NCBI GenBank assembly: GCA_031291115.1
Contig: JARLJQ010000037.1
Location: 62,001-126,000 of the forward strand
DNA: 64,000 nucleotides
Reading direction: 5' to 3'
Source of the DNA: Legionella sp.
GTDB lineage: Bacteria > Pseudomonadota > Gammaproteobacteria > Legionellales > Legionellaceae
The notes below the pieces were generated by a model, which saw only the letters and a program-made list of their open reading frames with translations, was not told the DNA's origin and did no database searches. Within the stretch, counting starts at the first letter, position 1, and each line of letters begins with the position of its first letter. The position numbers and the translations under genes were made by a program. Shown in pieces: positions 32,771 to 41,696 of the stretch.

Positions 32771-34186
32771 TTACGCTTGCGCGTTGGCACGAATTTTTAT
32801 CTGCTCCAAAGCCGCTTCAAGACGAGCTAACACCCGCTGTTGACCCAATAAAACCAGAGTCATATCAATAGAAGGAGACATACCTGAACCAGTCACTGCG
32901 ACTCTTAACGGTTGCGCGATTTTCCCCATATTAATATCGAAAGAGGCACAAACGTCATTAATACATTCCTGAAGCGTGTCTTTTTGCCAATCAGTTACGG
33001 TTTTAAAGCGCTCATAAAGTGCTGTTAAAGGCTCTAGAACTACAGGGCGTAAATGTTTTTTCACCGCATCCTGATCATATTCAATCGTATCAGTAAAGAA
33101 ATACATACTCATATCGCACATTTCAGCCAGAGTTTTACAACGCTCAGCCTGTGTCGTCACCAGTTCTTTTAAATCAGGTCCTTGAGCCAAATCAACACCC
33201 GCTGTTTCAAAATACCAACGCAATGCTTTAGCTACGTCTTCAACAGGATCTGTTTTTTGATAATGTTGATTTAACCAATACAATTTATCGTAATTAAAAC
33301 TGGAAACACCACGGCTCACATGTTTTAAATCAAACGAAGTAATCATTTCATCTAGGCTAAAAATTTCCTGATCACCATGCGACCACCCCAGACGTACTAA
33401 ATAATTTAATAACGCATGCGGTAACACACCCATTTCTTTAAACTGCAGCACGCTCACAGCGCCATGTCTTTTAGACAAACGCTTGCCGTCTTCACCTAAA
33501 ATCATAGGCAGATGAGCAAATACAGGAACCGGCGCATTTAACGCTTGAAACAGGTTAATTTGTCTTGGCGTGTTATTAATATGATCATCACCACGAATTA
33601 CGTGCGTAATCTTCATATCCAAATCATCAATAACTACTGCAAAGTTGTAAGTAGGATGGCCATCAGAACGCACCAGAATCAAATCATCCAGCTCGCTATT
33701 GGCTACATGAATTTCGCCATACACTTCATCAGTAAAGGATACAGTACCCTCTTCCGGATTTTTAAAGCGAATAACATAAGGTTTATCCGTTAAAGGTAAG
33801 TTTTTATCACGGCAATGGCCGTCGTACCGTGGTTTTTCTTTAGCGGCCATTTGTGCTTCTCTTAAAGCCTCCAAACGCTCTTTACTGCATTCGCAACGAT
33901 AAGCTTTGCCTTCATCTAAAAATTGCTGCGCTACCTGATTGTATCGGTCATAACGGTCTGTCTGATAAAAAGGACCTTCATCACAATCCATGCCTAACCA
34001 AGCCATGCCGTCTAAAATAGCCTGCACCGACTCCTGAGTGGAGCGTTCTTTATCAGTGTCTTCTATACGCAATATAAATTTGCCTTGATGACGTTTTGCA
34101 TAAAGCCATGAAAATAAAGCGGTACGCACACCACCTACGTGTAAAAATCCAGTTGGACTTGGGGCAAATCGAGTTCTAACGGTCAT
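32771..34186 (-). CDS. gltX: Glutamyl-tRNA synthetase
   Basis: 471 residues, class I aminoacyl-tRNA synthetase charging tRNA-Glu. HIGH-type motif in PSPTGFLHVGG near the N-terminus, the zinc-like region YRCECSKERLEALREAQ, and the KMSKS-type motif as KRLSKRHG. Length is as expected. Start ATG 34186 is preferred over one four codons upstream because the conserved MTVRTRFAPSPTG begins there and GGAAG precedes it. It diverges from letS over 155 bp. Confidence 0.96.
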   Translation of the reverse strand: MTVRTRFAPSPTGFLHVGGVRTALFSWLYAKRHQGKFILRIEDTDKERSTQESVQAILDGMAWLGMDCDEGPFYQTDRYDRYNQVAQQFLDEGKAYRCECSKERLEALREAQMAAKEKPRYDGHCRDKNLPLTDKPYVIRFKNPEEGTVSFTDEVYGEIHVANSELDDLILVRSDGHPTYNFAVVIDDLDMKITHVIRGDDHINNTPRQINLFQALNAPVPVFAHLPMILGEDGKRLSKRHGAVSVLQFKEMGVLPHALLNYLVRLGWSHGDQEIFSLDEMITSFDLKHVSRGVSSFNYDKLYWLNQHYQKTDPVEDVAKALRWYFETAGVDLAQGPDLKELVTTQAERCKTLAEMCDMSMYFFTDTIEYDQDAVKKHLRPVVLEPLTALYERFKTVTDWQKDTLQECINDVCASFDINMGKIAQPLRVAVTGSGMSPSIDMTLVLLGQQRVLARLEAALEQIKIRANAQA

Positions 34187-34341
34187 AATCGCTTCCATTG
34201 TAAGGAATAAAATAATTGCGCTATAATAGCCGACTTTACTGTCTGGGTGAAGTAAAGCCTTACTGCCATGAAGGCCAACTTATCCAGATATCCTGAACAC
34301 AGTATCGAGCGAGGATCTGCATAGAACCCTCGGGAGTCATC

Positions 34342-37077
34342 TTGAAAAGTATTGGTATTAAATATCAGTTAAGAATCACTACCCTCATTCCTGCATTTCT
34401 AGTCGCTCTGCTGTTTGCGGTTTTTTATAATGGCATTTACGGTAATGACTTGAAACAGCACATGTCGCGTTTGGGTGAGGCCTATATTCGTCAATTGGTT
34501 CCTGCCGCACAATACGCCATGCTGCGCCGAGATGACCGAACCTTACAGGGTTTAATTAATGCATCGACCATTAACCCGGAAGTAAAAGCATTAGCATTTT
34601 ATAATAGTGAGGGGCAATTACTCGCATACCGTGGCGGCAAACACTCCATTCACAAGCCCTTTACACCACCTGATTTCACTGGTGATTATATTGAAAGCAA
34701 ACAAATCAACGCCTTCACGATTAGTTTCATAGCCCCTGTGACCATTCCCAAGTTTAACCTTTATTCCAATACGACCTTCAATAGTAATGTGGCCAAACCG
34801 AATCTGTTTCAGGCAGATGACATTCTTGGGTGGCTCTCTATTGATATTGATATACGTTCGATATTGATTAAACGTTACCAAATGCTGATTGTTACTATTT
34901 TTATTACCATAATTGGCTTACTTATTGGTTTAACAATCCACTATTATCTTTCCAGACGAATTTATTTGCCTATTTCTCGTTTACGCCGCAGCATGAAACA
35001 AATTTTACGTAATGAATTTGAAACGGAAATTAAAACTACCAGTTTCGGTGAGTTAGGTATTATTGAAAAAGGTTGTGCTCACTTACAAAAGCATTATTTA
35101 GAAACCACAAGCGATCTGAACCAACATGTCGAGATTGCTACTTCTGATTTGCAACAGGCTCTTGAGCTTCTTGAAGAAAAGAACATTCAACTTTCTCTTG
35201 AAAAGAAAAAAACCGAAGAGAAAAGCCGTCAAAAATCAGAATTCATCGCTAATATGAGTCATGAAATTCGCACCCCAATGAATGGTGTAATTGGCTTTAC
35301 CAATGTATTGCTGGAAAGCAAACTGGATCCGCTGCAATTAGATTATGTAAAAACCATTAAATCCTCAGCTCAGGATTTATTAGGCATTATTAATGACATC
35401 CTCGATTTTTCAAAAATTGATGCGGGTAAACTGCATTTAGACTGCATTCCCCTAAATATTCGTCATTGCATTGATGAAGTACTCGTTCTGGCAGGGCCCA
35501 ACGCACATAAAAAGAGCATTGATTTAATCCCAATCACCAATGTAAAAGTGCCTAAAGTTGTGTTAGGCGACTCATTTAGAGTCAAGCAAATTATCAGCAA
35601 TCTGGTGACCAATGCGGTTAAATTCACCGACCACGGCTATGTTTTAATTCGCACTACCGTAGAGCAGGAAACGGATAAAGGCTACACCTTATGCATCTCC
35701 GTTACAGATACTGGGCTTGGTATTTCACCTGAAGATCAAGGTAAATTATTTACAGCTTTTAATCAAGCGGACACCAGTATTACACGTCGTTATGGTGGTT
35801 CTGGTTTAGGTTTGGTAATCAGTCAAAAGCTTTGTGAAGAAATGAAAGGTAAAATAAGCCTTACCAGCGAGCTAAATAAAGGTTCTGCCTTTACCGCGCA
35901 TATAAAAGTTGAGAAACTGCCAGCCTATGAAATAGAAAAAGACCAAACTCATCGGTTCGCCAATTTAAAAATGCTGTGCTTTGATGATAATCCGCTGCAT
36001 TTAGAAGCCTTATGCAGTGGTTTAGGTTATTGGGGAATAGACTATGTTGCGGTTAATTCGATTAGCCAGCTGGAAAAAGCTTTAGAGGATAATCAAGACT
36101 GTAAAATTGCCTTTATCAACGTAAATCAAGGTTGTGAACAGCAAATTGCAAAAATCATCGGCAATCACCGCTCTGCTCGTTATGTTCTGATGTCCAAATG
36201 GCATATTAACGATTATAAAAGCATTGGCGCTCATGGATTTTTATTTAAACCATTAAGTATTCAAAAACTACAAAACATTATTGAGTCCTTAAATAATGAA
36301 AATACTACCGGAAAAACAAATTACCATGAACTGGATGGCTTACGAGAGCAATTACGCTTTCTGCATCCGGACTTGCTGATTGCTGAAGACAATCCAGTAA
36401 ACAAGATGTTGCTGGACTCACTATTAGGAACGAATGCCAATGTAGTCACCGTAGATGATGGTGAGATGGCTGTTAATGCCTGCAATGAGCGTAAATACAA
36501 CGTGATTCTGCTCGATTTACAAATGCCTAAATTAAATGGCATGGAAGCGGCTCGAATGATTCGCCAAAAATCACAGCTGAACCGACACACCCCCATAGTT
36601 TTAATCAGTGCCAACAGCAGTGATGTAAACAATATAGACTTAAAAAAATCCGGGATAGAGCTCTGTCTGCAAAAACCCATTGATGAAAAACAATTATTAA
36701 CCCACATTCTGCGCATTGCAGACAAAGCAAAACACGCTGCGATTGATTGGCAGTTATGTGTGCAAAAAGTCTCTGGAAATCAAGAACTTGCTGAAGAGTT
36801 CCTAGCTCAGTTCGTCATTGAACTACATAAAAACCGAGAAGAATTCATTCAGTTAATGCATCAAAAAAATATTAAAAAATTAGGCGAAGCAGCTCATAAA
36901 CTTCACGGAGCCTGCTGCTTTTCTGGTGTACCTACACTGCAGAAAAAAGTAACCCAGATAGAAAATATGGCAGCGCGATCTGCTTCCATTGATGAATTAA
37001 CCGTACCTTTTGCTGAATTAATTCAAAGCATTGATGCGGTAATTAATGAATATGAACATTTACCTGAAAAAAAATAA
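34342..37077 (+). CDS. letS: LetS: hybrid sensor histidine kinase of the LetA/LetS (BarA/UvrY, GacS/GacA) system
   Basis: 911 residues from a TTG start with GGGAG just upstream. Domain order: transmembrane segment ~10-30, periplasmic region, second segment ~180-202, HAMP, coiled coil, HisKA with His307 in MSHEIRTPMNG, HATPase_c (NLVTNAVKFT, DTGLGIS, GGSGLGLVIS), a degenerate receiver, a receiver with phospho-acceptor Asp725 in LLDLQMPKLNG, and a C-terminal HPt domain with His852 (AHKLHG). This tripartite phosphorelay controls RsmY/RsmZ and the switch to the transmissive phase in Legionella. Divergent from gltX. Confidence 0.93.
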   Translation: MKSIGIKYQLRITTLIPAFLVALLFAVFYNGIYGNDLKQHMSRLGEAYIRQLVPAAQYAMLRRDDRTLQGLINASTINPEVKALAFYNSEGQLLAYRGGKHSIHKPFTPPDFTGDYIESKQINAFTISFIAPVTIPKFNLYSNTTFNSNVAKPNLFQADDILGWLSIDIDIRSILIKRYQMLIVTIFITIIGLLIGLTIHYYLSRRIYLPISRLRRSMKQILRNEFETEIKTTSFGELGIIEKGCAHLQKHYLETTSDLNQHVEIATSDLQQALELLEEKNIQLSLEKKKTEEKSRQKSEFIANMSHEIRTPMNGVIGFTNVLLESKLDPLQLDYVKTIKSSAQDLLGIINDILDFSKIDAGKLHLDCIPLNIRHCIDEVLVLAGPNAHKKSIDLIPITNVKVPKVVLGDSFRVKQIISNLVTNAVKFTDHGYVLIRTTVEQETDKGYTLCISVTDTGLGISPEDQGKLFTAFNQADTSITRRYGGSGLGLVISQKLCEEMKGKISLTSELNKGSAFTAHIKVEKLPAYEIEKDQTHRFANLKMLCFDDNPLHLEALCSGLGYWGIDYVAVNSISQLEKALEDNQDCKIAFINVNQGCEQQIAKIIGNHRSARYVLMSKWHINDYKSIGAHGFLFKPLSIQKLQNIIESLNNENTTGKTNYHELDGLREQLRFLHPDLLIAEDNPVNKMLLDSLLGTNANVVTVDDGEMAVNACNERKYNVILLDLQMPKLNGMEAARMIRQKSQLNRHTPIVLISANSSDVNNIDLKKSGIELCLQKPIDEKQLLTHILRIADKAKHAAIDWQLCVQKVSGNQELAEEFLAQFVIELHKNREEFIQLMHQKNIKKLGEAAHKLHGACCFSGVPTLQKKVTQIENMAARSASIDELTVPFAELIQSIDAVINEYEHLPEKK

Positions 37078-37083
37078 TTAATT

Positions 37084-37225
37084 AGGGTCTGTTAACATTT
37101 CGCTAGCTTGAGTCGAAATAGGCTGATTTTCGAGCACCGAAACGCAGCATACAGGAGTGTGTGAGTATCGGAACGCAGTAAATCGGCCTATTTCGGCCAA
37201 GATAGTAGAAATGTTAACCGACCCT
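37084..37225. repeat. Long imperfect palindrome (R5), 142 bp
   Basis: AGGGTC-GTTAACATTTC-CTA...CGAAATAGGC-GATTT on the left pairs with AAATC-GCCTATTTCG...TAG-GAAATGTTAAC-GACCCT on the right. It fills the gap between letS and pfp, and would fold into a single long hairpin upstream of the pfp start codon. Confidence 0.8.
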
Positions 37226-37243
37226 AGAATAAGCGAGATGAAA

Positions 37244-38479
37244 ATGACTATTAAAAACGCGATTTATGCTCAATCAGGCGGAGTCACGGCCGTAATTAAT
37301 GCTTCTGCCTGTGCAGTAATCCAAACTGCTAAATTATACCCAGAACAAATCGGTACCGTATTTGCTGCTAAAAATGGGATTATTGGCGCCTTAAATGAAG
37401 AGCTAATTGATACCTCACTTGAAAACGATGCGGATATTGCCAAATTAATGCAAACCCCATCAGGTGCTTTTGGTTCTTGTCGTTACAAATTAAAAAGTGA
37501 CGGTGATGAATACAAGCGCTTGATTGACGTTTTTAAAGCACACAACATCGGTTATTTTTTCTATAATGGCGGTGGTGACTCTCAAGATACAGCGCACAAA
37601 GTATCTCAATTGGGTGAAAAAATGGGTTATCCAATTACCTGCATCGGGATACCTAAAACAGTAGACAATGATCTTCCCTATACTGATGCCTGCCCAGGGT
37701 TTGGCTCAGTTGCCAAATACGTTGCCGTATCAACAAAAGAAGCAGGCTTTGATGTGGCTTCTATGGCGGCATCCTCCACGAAAGTATTTATCCTGGAAGT
37801 TATGGGACGCCATGCAGGATGGATTGCTGCAGCCAGCGGTTTAGCAAGCCAAAACGTGGGCGAGCCACCACACATTATTTTATTACCTGAAGTGACTTTT
37901 GACCCAGTGAAATTCCTGCTTAAAGTAGACACCTGCGTTAAAGAATACGGTTATTGTGTAGTGGTTGTTTCTGAAGGAATTCGCAATAAAGAAGGTAAAT
38001 TTTTAAGTGATGCAGGCTTAGTAGATGCCTTTGGTCACGCGCAATTAGGCGGCGTTGCTCCAGTACTAGCTCAATTAGTTAAATCAGAATTAGGCTATAA
38101 ATACCACTGGGCAGTAGCAGATTACCTGCAACGTGCAGCGCGTCATATCGCCTCAAAAGTGGACGTTGAACAAGCGTACGCTTTAGGTAAAGCAGCTGTT
38201 GAATACGCAGTAGAAGGTCAGAATGCCATTATGCCGATTATTGTCCGAGAGCAAGATGAGCCTTACCAATGGTCCATCAGTCATGTGCCTTTAGCTGATG
38301 TTGCCAATCAGGAAAAAGCCATGCCGGTGGAATACATTGCTGCAGATGGAATGGGCATTACTGATGCCTGCATGCGTTATTTATTGCCTTTGATTCAGGG
38401 TGAAGCCTATCCTGAGTATGTTAATGGTTTACCTGACTACGTGCGTTTAAAGAACCAATTAGTGGCAAAAAAACTCTAA
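37244..38479 (+). CDS. pfp: Pyrophosphate-dependent 6-phosphofructokinase
   Basis: 411 residues. The phosphofructokinase fold is shown by AQSGGVTAVINASA, the phosphoryl-donor loop GGGDSQDTAHK and the substrate motif PKTVDNDLPYTDACPGFGS. Ser instead of Gly in the GGD(S) loop, and Lys in PKTVDND rather than the PGTIDND of ATP enzymes, mark a PPi-dependent enzyme. It interconverts fructose 6-phosphate and fructose 1,6-bisphosphate reversibly. ATG 37244 is favoured (GAG 6-7 bases upstream); ATG 37238 is possible. The longer open frame upstream only reads through the palindrome R5. Confidence 0.92.
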   Translation: MTIKNAIYAQSGGVTAVINASACAVIQTAKLYPEQIGTVFAAKNGIIGALNEELIDTSLENDADIAKLMQTPSGAFGSCRYKLKSDGDEYKRLIDVFKAHNIGYFFYNGGGDSQDTAHKVSQLGEKMGYPITCIGIPKTVDNDLPYTDACPGFGSVAKYVAVSTKEAGFDVASMAASSTKVFILEVMGRHAGWIAAASGLASQNVGEPPHIILLPEVTFDPVKFLLKVDTCVKEYGYCVVVVSEGIRNKEGKFLSDAGLVDAFGHAQLGGVAPVLAQLVKSELGYKYHWAVADYLQRAARHIASKVDVEQAYALGKAAVEYAVEGQNAIMPIIVREQDEPYQWSISHVPLADVANQEKAMPVEYIAADGMGITDACMRYLLPLIQGEAYPEYVNGLPDYVRLKNQLVAKKL

Positions 38480-38517
38480 AATGACAAAAATTGCCGGCAA
38501 GAATTTGCCGGTCTTGT

Positions 38518-38562
38518 GCCCCGTCATCCAGCGCGAAGCGAAGGATCTCCCTTCTACGCTCA
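38518..38562. repeat. Partial R1 repeat
   Basis: CCGTCATCCAGCGCGAAGCG through GATCTCCC is a left half of repeat R1 without a matching right arm. Just before it, CCGGCAA-GAAT-TTGCCGG (about 38493-38510) is a likely transcript-end hairpin for pfp. Confidence 0.6.
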
Positions 38563-38594
38563 GGATTCGCTCTTTGGAACTTGGGCTTATACAT

Positions 38595-38610
38595 TGGCAT
38601 TTTACTTGCA
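38595..38610 (+). promoter_or_regulatory. Sigma-54 promoter of the pilin gene
   Basis: TGGCAT-TTTAC-TTGCA matches the -24/-12 consensus TGGCAC-N5-TTGCW, with exactly 10 bp between the GG and GC dinucleotides. It lies 38 bp before the pilin start. Major pilin genes in gammaproteobacteria are commonly RpoN-dependent (PilR or another enhancer-binding protein). Confidence 0.8.
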
Positions 38611-38647
38611 TGTTTTTCAGTGTAATTTAATTATTTAGGAGCACAGC

Positions 38648-39079
38648 ATGAGACAGAAGGGTTTTACTTTAATTGAATTAATGATTGTAGTGGCAATTAT
38701 CGGTGTTCTTGCTGCAATTGCTATTCCTGCATATCAGGACTACATCATTAGAGCGCGTGTTACAGAAGGCTTAAGTATCGCTTCTTCAGCGAAAACTACA
38801 GTTTCTGAAAACGCAATGACCGGAAATGCTGATTTGGGCATGGGTTGGACACAGCCCGCACCAACGGCTATTGTAAACAGCGTTGTAGTTATTCCTGCAT
38901 CTGGCGTAATTACTATTACCTACACCGCACTTGCGCAAGGTGTGGTACTTACATTGACCCCCAAAAATGGCGCTGCAGCTCTTGCGGCAGGTACTCCTCC
39001 AACCGGGCCAATTACCTGGACTTGTACCGTAGACAGTACAGCAAATAACAGATATGTTCCTGCAAACTGCAGAATTTAA
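38648..39079 (+). CDS. pilA: Type IV major pilin
   Basis: 143-residue prepilin. The short positively charged leader MRQKG is followed by the PilD cleavage site and N-methylated Phe of [27 protein letters not shown], including the essential Glu5. The C-terminal half is a small beta domain with a disulfide loop between the Cys of WTCTVD and that of PANCRI. AGGAGC lies before the ATG, a sigma-54 promoter upstream and an intrinsic terminator downstream, so it is expressed alone. Called pilE in some Legionella annotations. Confidence 0.92.
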   Translation: MRQKGFTLIELMIVVAIIGVLAAIAIPAYQDYIIRARVTEGLSIASSAKTTVSENAMTGNADLGMGWTQPAPTAIVNSVVVIPASGVITITYTALAQGVVLTLTPKNGAAALAAGTPPTGPITWTCTVDSTANNRYVPANCRI

Positions 39080-39091
39080 TCTTAATTATCC

Positions 39092-39118
39092 AAAAGCCGC
39101 TTTTTAGCGGCTTTTTTT
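39092..39118 (+). terminator. Rho-independent terminator of pilA
   Basis: AAAAGCCGC-TTTTTA-GCGGCTTTTTTT: nine-base stem with a T-run, 12 bases after the pilin stop. Confidence 0.92.
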
Positions 39119-39154
39119 ATCCTGAATTGATATTAGAATTTAAAAGAGTAAAAT

Positions 39155-39469
39155 ATGTCACGTAAAAACCGAATAGAACTATTGTTAAATCAAGAATTAA
39201 CTCCTGTTTATTTAAATGTTGAAGATGAGTCAGCCAATCATCATGTGCCTAAAGATGCAGAAACTCATTTTAAAGTTACCGCGGTTTCGCCTCGTTTCAT
39301 TGAATTAACCCGAATTGCACGCCACCGATTATTAAATCAGTTGCTGAGTAATGAATTTGAATTGGGGTTGCATGCATTAAGTATGCATTTATATACGCCT
39401 GAAGAATGGGAAAAGAACGGTACTGTTTTAAAGTCCCCTTCATGTAAAGATGGATATAAGAACGGATAA
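39155..39469 (+). CDS. bolA: BolA family protein
   Basis: 104 residues of the BolA fold. The conserved block is VEDESANHHVPKDAETHFKVTAVSPRF...ELTRIARHRLLNQLL...LHALSMHLYTPEEW, with the conserved His of LHALSMH type used for Fe-S coordination with a monothiol glutaredoxin. BolA proteins act in iron-sulfur trafficking and stress morphology. It is a free-standing gene after the pilA terminator, followed by two R1 repeats. Confidence 0.9.
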   Translation: MSRKNRIELLLNQELTPVYLNVEDESANHHVPKDAETHFKVTAVSPRFIELTRIARHRLLNQLLSNEFELGLHALSMHLYTPEEWEKNGTVLKSPSCKDGYKNG

Positions 39470-39474
39470 CACTC

Positions 39475-39557
39475 CGTCATCCAGAGCACAACGAAGGACC
39501 TCCTTTCAATAGAACCGTGCCACATCAAGGAGATCCTTCGCTTGCGCTCTGGACGAC
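39475..39557. repeat. REP-like palindrome R1, tandem copy 1
   Basis: GTCATCCAGAGC...GAAGGACCTCC and its inverse AAGGAGATCCTTCG...GCTCTGGACGAC flank a short loop. Compare 2389-2474. Confidence 0.85.
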
Positions 39558-39580
39558 GAACTCTTCAGCAAAAAAATCCC

Positions 39581-39664
39581 CGTCATCCAGAGCGCAAGCG
39601 AAGGACCTCCCTTCAAATAGAACCGTGCTACATCCAGGAGTTCCTTCACTACGTTCAGGACGAC
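39581..39664. repeat. REP-like palindrome R1, tandem copy 2 (overlaps a gene end)
   Basis: CGTCATCCAGAGCGCAAGCG...GACCTCCC and the inverse arm ending CAGGACGACG. Its loop shares GAACCGTGCTACATC with copy 1. The right arm supplies the last codons and stop of the minus-strand TPR gene (39655-39666). Confidence 0.85.
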
Positions 39665-41292
39665 GAAACCTCTTTTAACTTCGCACGAACGCCAGCCAGT
39701 CCCTCTAAAGCCAACGCCCTATTCGGATTAAATTTTAATTCATTTTTATACAGCACCAAGATTTGCGGCCAACATTTCTTATCGCCCAGCATAAGCTCAC
39801 CATACAGCTCCTGCGCCGGAATATAAGGCAAGGTTAATGATTCATGCGATGATTGCAATTGCTCTTGAATTTTTTGTGCTTTATTAAGCTCATTACTCAA
39901 GGCATTAAAATCATGATCAATAAAGGCATGTTTATAAGCCAATACTTCTGCTTTAGCCAGCATACAAGCATCTTTATATCCTGTAGAAGAAGGATTCATA
40001 AGTTGCATCAGTATCTTATCAAGACGTTTATCAATTAAGCTTAAATAATCCAGCTGTTTATTATGAACAGCACTCACACCCTGCGCCAATAACAAACCAC
40101 ATTCAGAATACGCCGCCCAATTTTTATCCTTACTTACTTCTATTAATGGTTTTGGCATAGCAGAAACAGGCTTATAGGATTTTGTATATAAAATTTGCCG
40201 TGCCAGCATACGGTATGCCCAAAAATCATAAACGGGTTCATTTTCAATTCGAGCAATGCTTTGCATCTGCTTTACCAGTTGTTCTGCTTTAGCAGAGTAC
40301 CCCATTTGTAAATAATCATAATGCAACCATTCCATTGAGTGATACACATTATCTGCATCACAGGCATACCAATCCTGCAGTGTCCAATCGTTTTTTTTGG
40401 AACCACCCTCTTGATCATTTGCATCAATCGCTGCAATGTGGTTTTTTTCCTTCTTTAAAAAACGACACATATGATGGCTGGCTTTAATAGACAAAGCATT
40501 GGCCTCTGCGGCTTCAGACCACATCCCTAAAGCAGTATATAAATGCGAAGGCATATGCAATACATGCGATGAATCACTTAAATACTGATACACATTACTG
40601 ATTACAGTCATCCCTTCCCGAGGGTAGGGGCTATTAGGGACGTCATTTACATGCATGTAATAATGGATAATTCCTGGATGTGCCGGATAAGTACTAATAA
40701 ATGCTTTTAAAAACTGGCGCGCCTCGTCCAGCAATTCAGTACCCGTTTTCTCATAAGGCGCATCCATCGCATAACCTATCATAGCCAAGGCATAAAAACT
40801 GATTACCTCTACATGTTTAGGGTATTGCTCATAAAGTACGCGCATCGCGTGCAGGTATTTTTTTTCATTTTCGAGATCCGTTCCTGGTTGGTACAGTTCC
40901 GAAACCGCATCCATCAAGCCTTTCTCTAAAGGCGTCATGCTCACCTTTTGCAGCGCCTGAAACGCTTGAATCACAGCCAAGCCCTTTTGCTTGTTTTCAT
41001 AAGACCATAAGGACCATTTGTAACACATTGCCTGCCCCCAATAGCTTAAGGCAAAATTAGGATCTGCTTGTTGCGCAAGTTGGAATTCACGCAAGGCCAA
41101 AGGATACATAAAATTATGCAGGAATTTCACACCTAAATTAAAATGAGCTTTTGCTTTGAGAGAGCTACTCGATGTTTCAAATTGCACACGCCCAATTTTT
41201 AAATAATCATCTAAAGCATTAGTCTGAGCTAATGAAAAAGGGCAAGAAAAACCCAAAAAAACAAATACAAACACCTGAACACAAAATCGCAT
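39655..41292 (-). CDS. Exported TPR-repeat protein
   Basis: 545 residues with a signal peptide (MRFCVQVFVFVFLGFSCPFSLA). Tetratricopeptide units occur in the first third, e.g. AKAHFNLGVKFLHNFMYPLALREFQLAQQADPNFALSYWGQAMCY split over two repeats, and again at the C-terminus (MLGDKKCWPQ...NPNRALALEGL). The long middle (HMPSHLYTALGMWSEAAEAN, HYYMHVNDVPNSP) is typical of periplasmic or lumenal TPR proteins of unknown function in bacteria. Its final residues (VSSS) and TGA stop lie inside R1 copy 2, so the element may have replaced the original C-terminus. Confidence 0.75.
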   Translation of the reverse strand: MRFCVQVFVFVFLGFSCPFSLAQTNALDDYLKIGRVQFETSSSSLKAKAHFNLGVKFLHNFMYPLALREFQLAQQADPNFALSYWGQAMCYKWSLWSYENKQKGLAVIQAFQALQKVSMTPLEKGLMDAVSELYQPGTDLENEKKYLHAMRVLYEQYPKHVEVISFYALAMIGYAMDAPYEKTGTELLDEARQFLKAFISTYPAHPGIIHYYMHVNDVPNSPYPREGMTVISNVYQYLSDSSHVLHMPSHLYTALGMWSEAAEANALSIKASHHMCRFLKKEKNHIAAIDANDQEGGSKKNDWTLQDWYACDADNVYHSMEWLHYDYLQMGYSAKAEQLVKQMQSIARIENEPVYDFWAYRMLARQILYTKSYKPVSAMPKPLIEVSKDKNWAAYSECGLLLAQGVSAVHNKQLDYLSLIDKRLDKILMQLMNPSSTGYKDACMLAKAEVLAYKHAFIDHDFNALSNELNKAQKIQEQLQSSHESLTLPYIPAQELYGELMLGDKKCWPQILVLYKNELKFNPNRALALEGLAGVRAKLKEVSSS

Positions 41293-41406
41293 GAGAAAAC
41301 CAAATATAGACCATCAAGCAAGCGGTAGATAGTACCATTAGAGCCAAAAAACCCAAAAATAATTTATCAAATGTGTTTGCCAGCGAATCATTATGCCGTT
41401 AATTAT

Positions 41407-41492
41407 GTCATTCTCGCGAAGGCGGGAAACTATTTTACCAGCAAAGTGAGGGATTACCGTGAAAGATGGTTTCCCGCCTTCGCGAGAATGAC
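41407..41492. repeat. REP-type palindrome R4 in a 404-bp gap
   Basis: Perfect 24-bp arms: GTCATTCTCGCGAAGGCGGG-type at 41407-41430 and its complement at 41469-41492, a classic REP. The rest of 41293-41696 has no gene; a half R3 arm (TTATCCGAAACTCATGCGAACTTAATGACAGTG) lies at about 41580-41612 and a TATAAT at 41661-41666. Confidence 0.85.
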
Positions 41493-41696
41493 GTAATTTT
41501 AAAACAGTTTGATCTCATTTATACCGAAAACCATTTGAAAAGATATATCAGTGCTGAGAAAGTAGAACTTTTGACTCCATTATCCGAAACTCATGCGAAC
41601 TTAATGACAGTGAACTGGACTCTATGCAAATAAATAGTAACGTTGCGCTATAACTTCCTATATAATGTCTACCAATTTAACAAATCGAACGAATTA

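Noticed and set aside
37157..37243. N-terminal extension of the phosphofructokinase
   Set aside because: It is translated from the R5 palindrome; the conserved protein starts at 37244 (or 37238).
38845..39048. Cys-rich 67-codon ORF inside the pilin gene
   Set aside because: Alternative frame of the well-supported pilin; no independent signals.
41407..41492. Possible CRISPR-like repeat
   Set aside because: Only one inverted pair, no direct-repeat/spacer array and no cas genes anywhere in the window.
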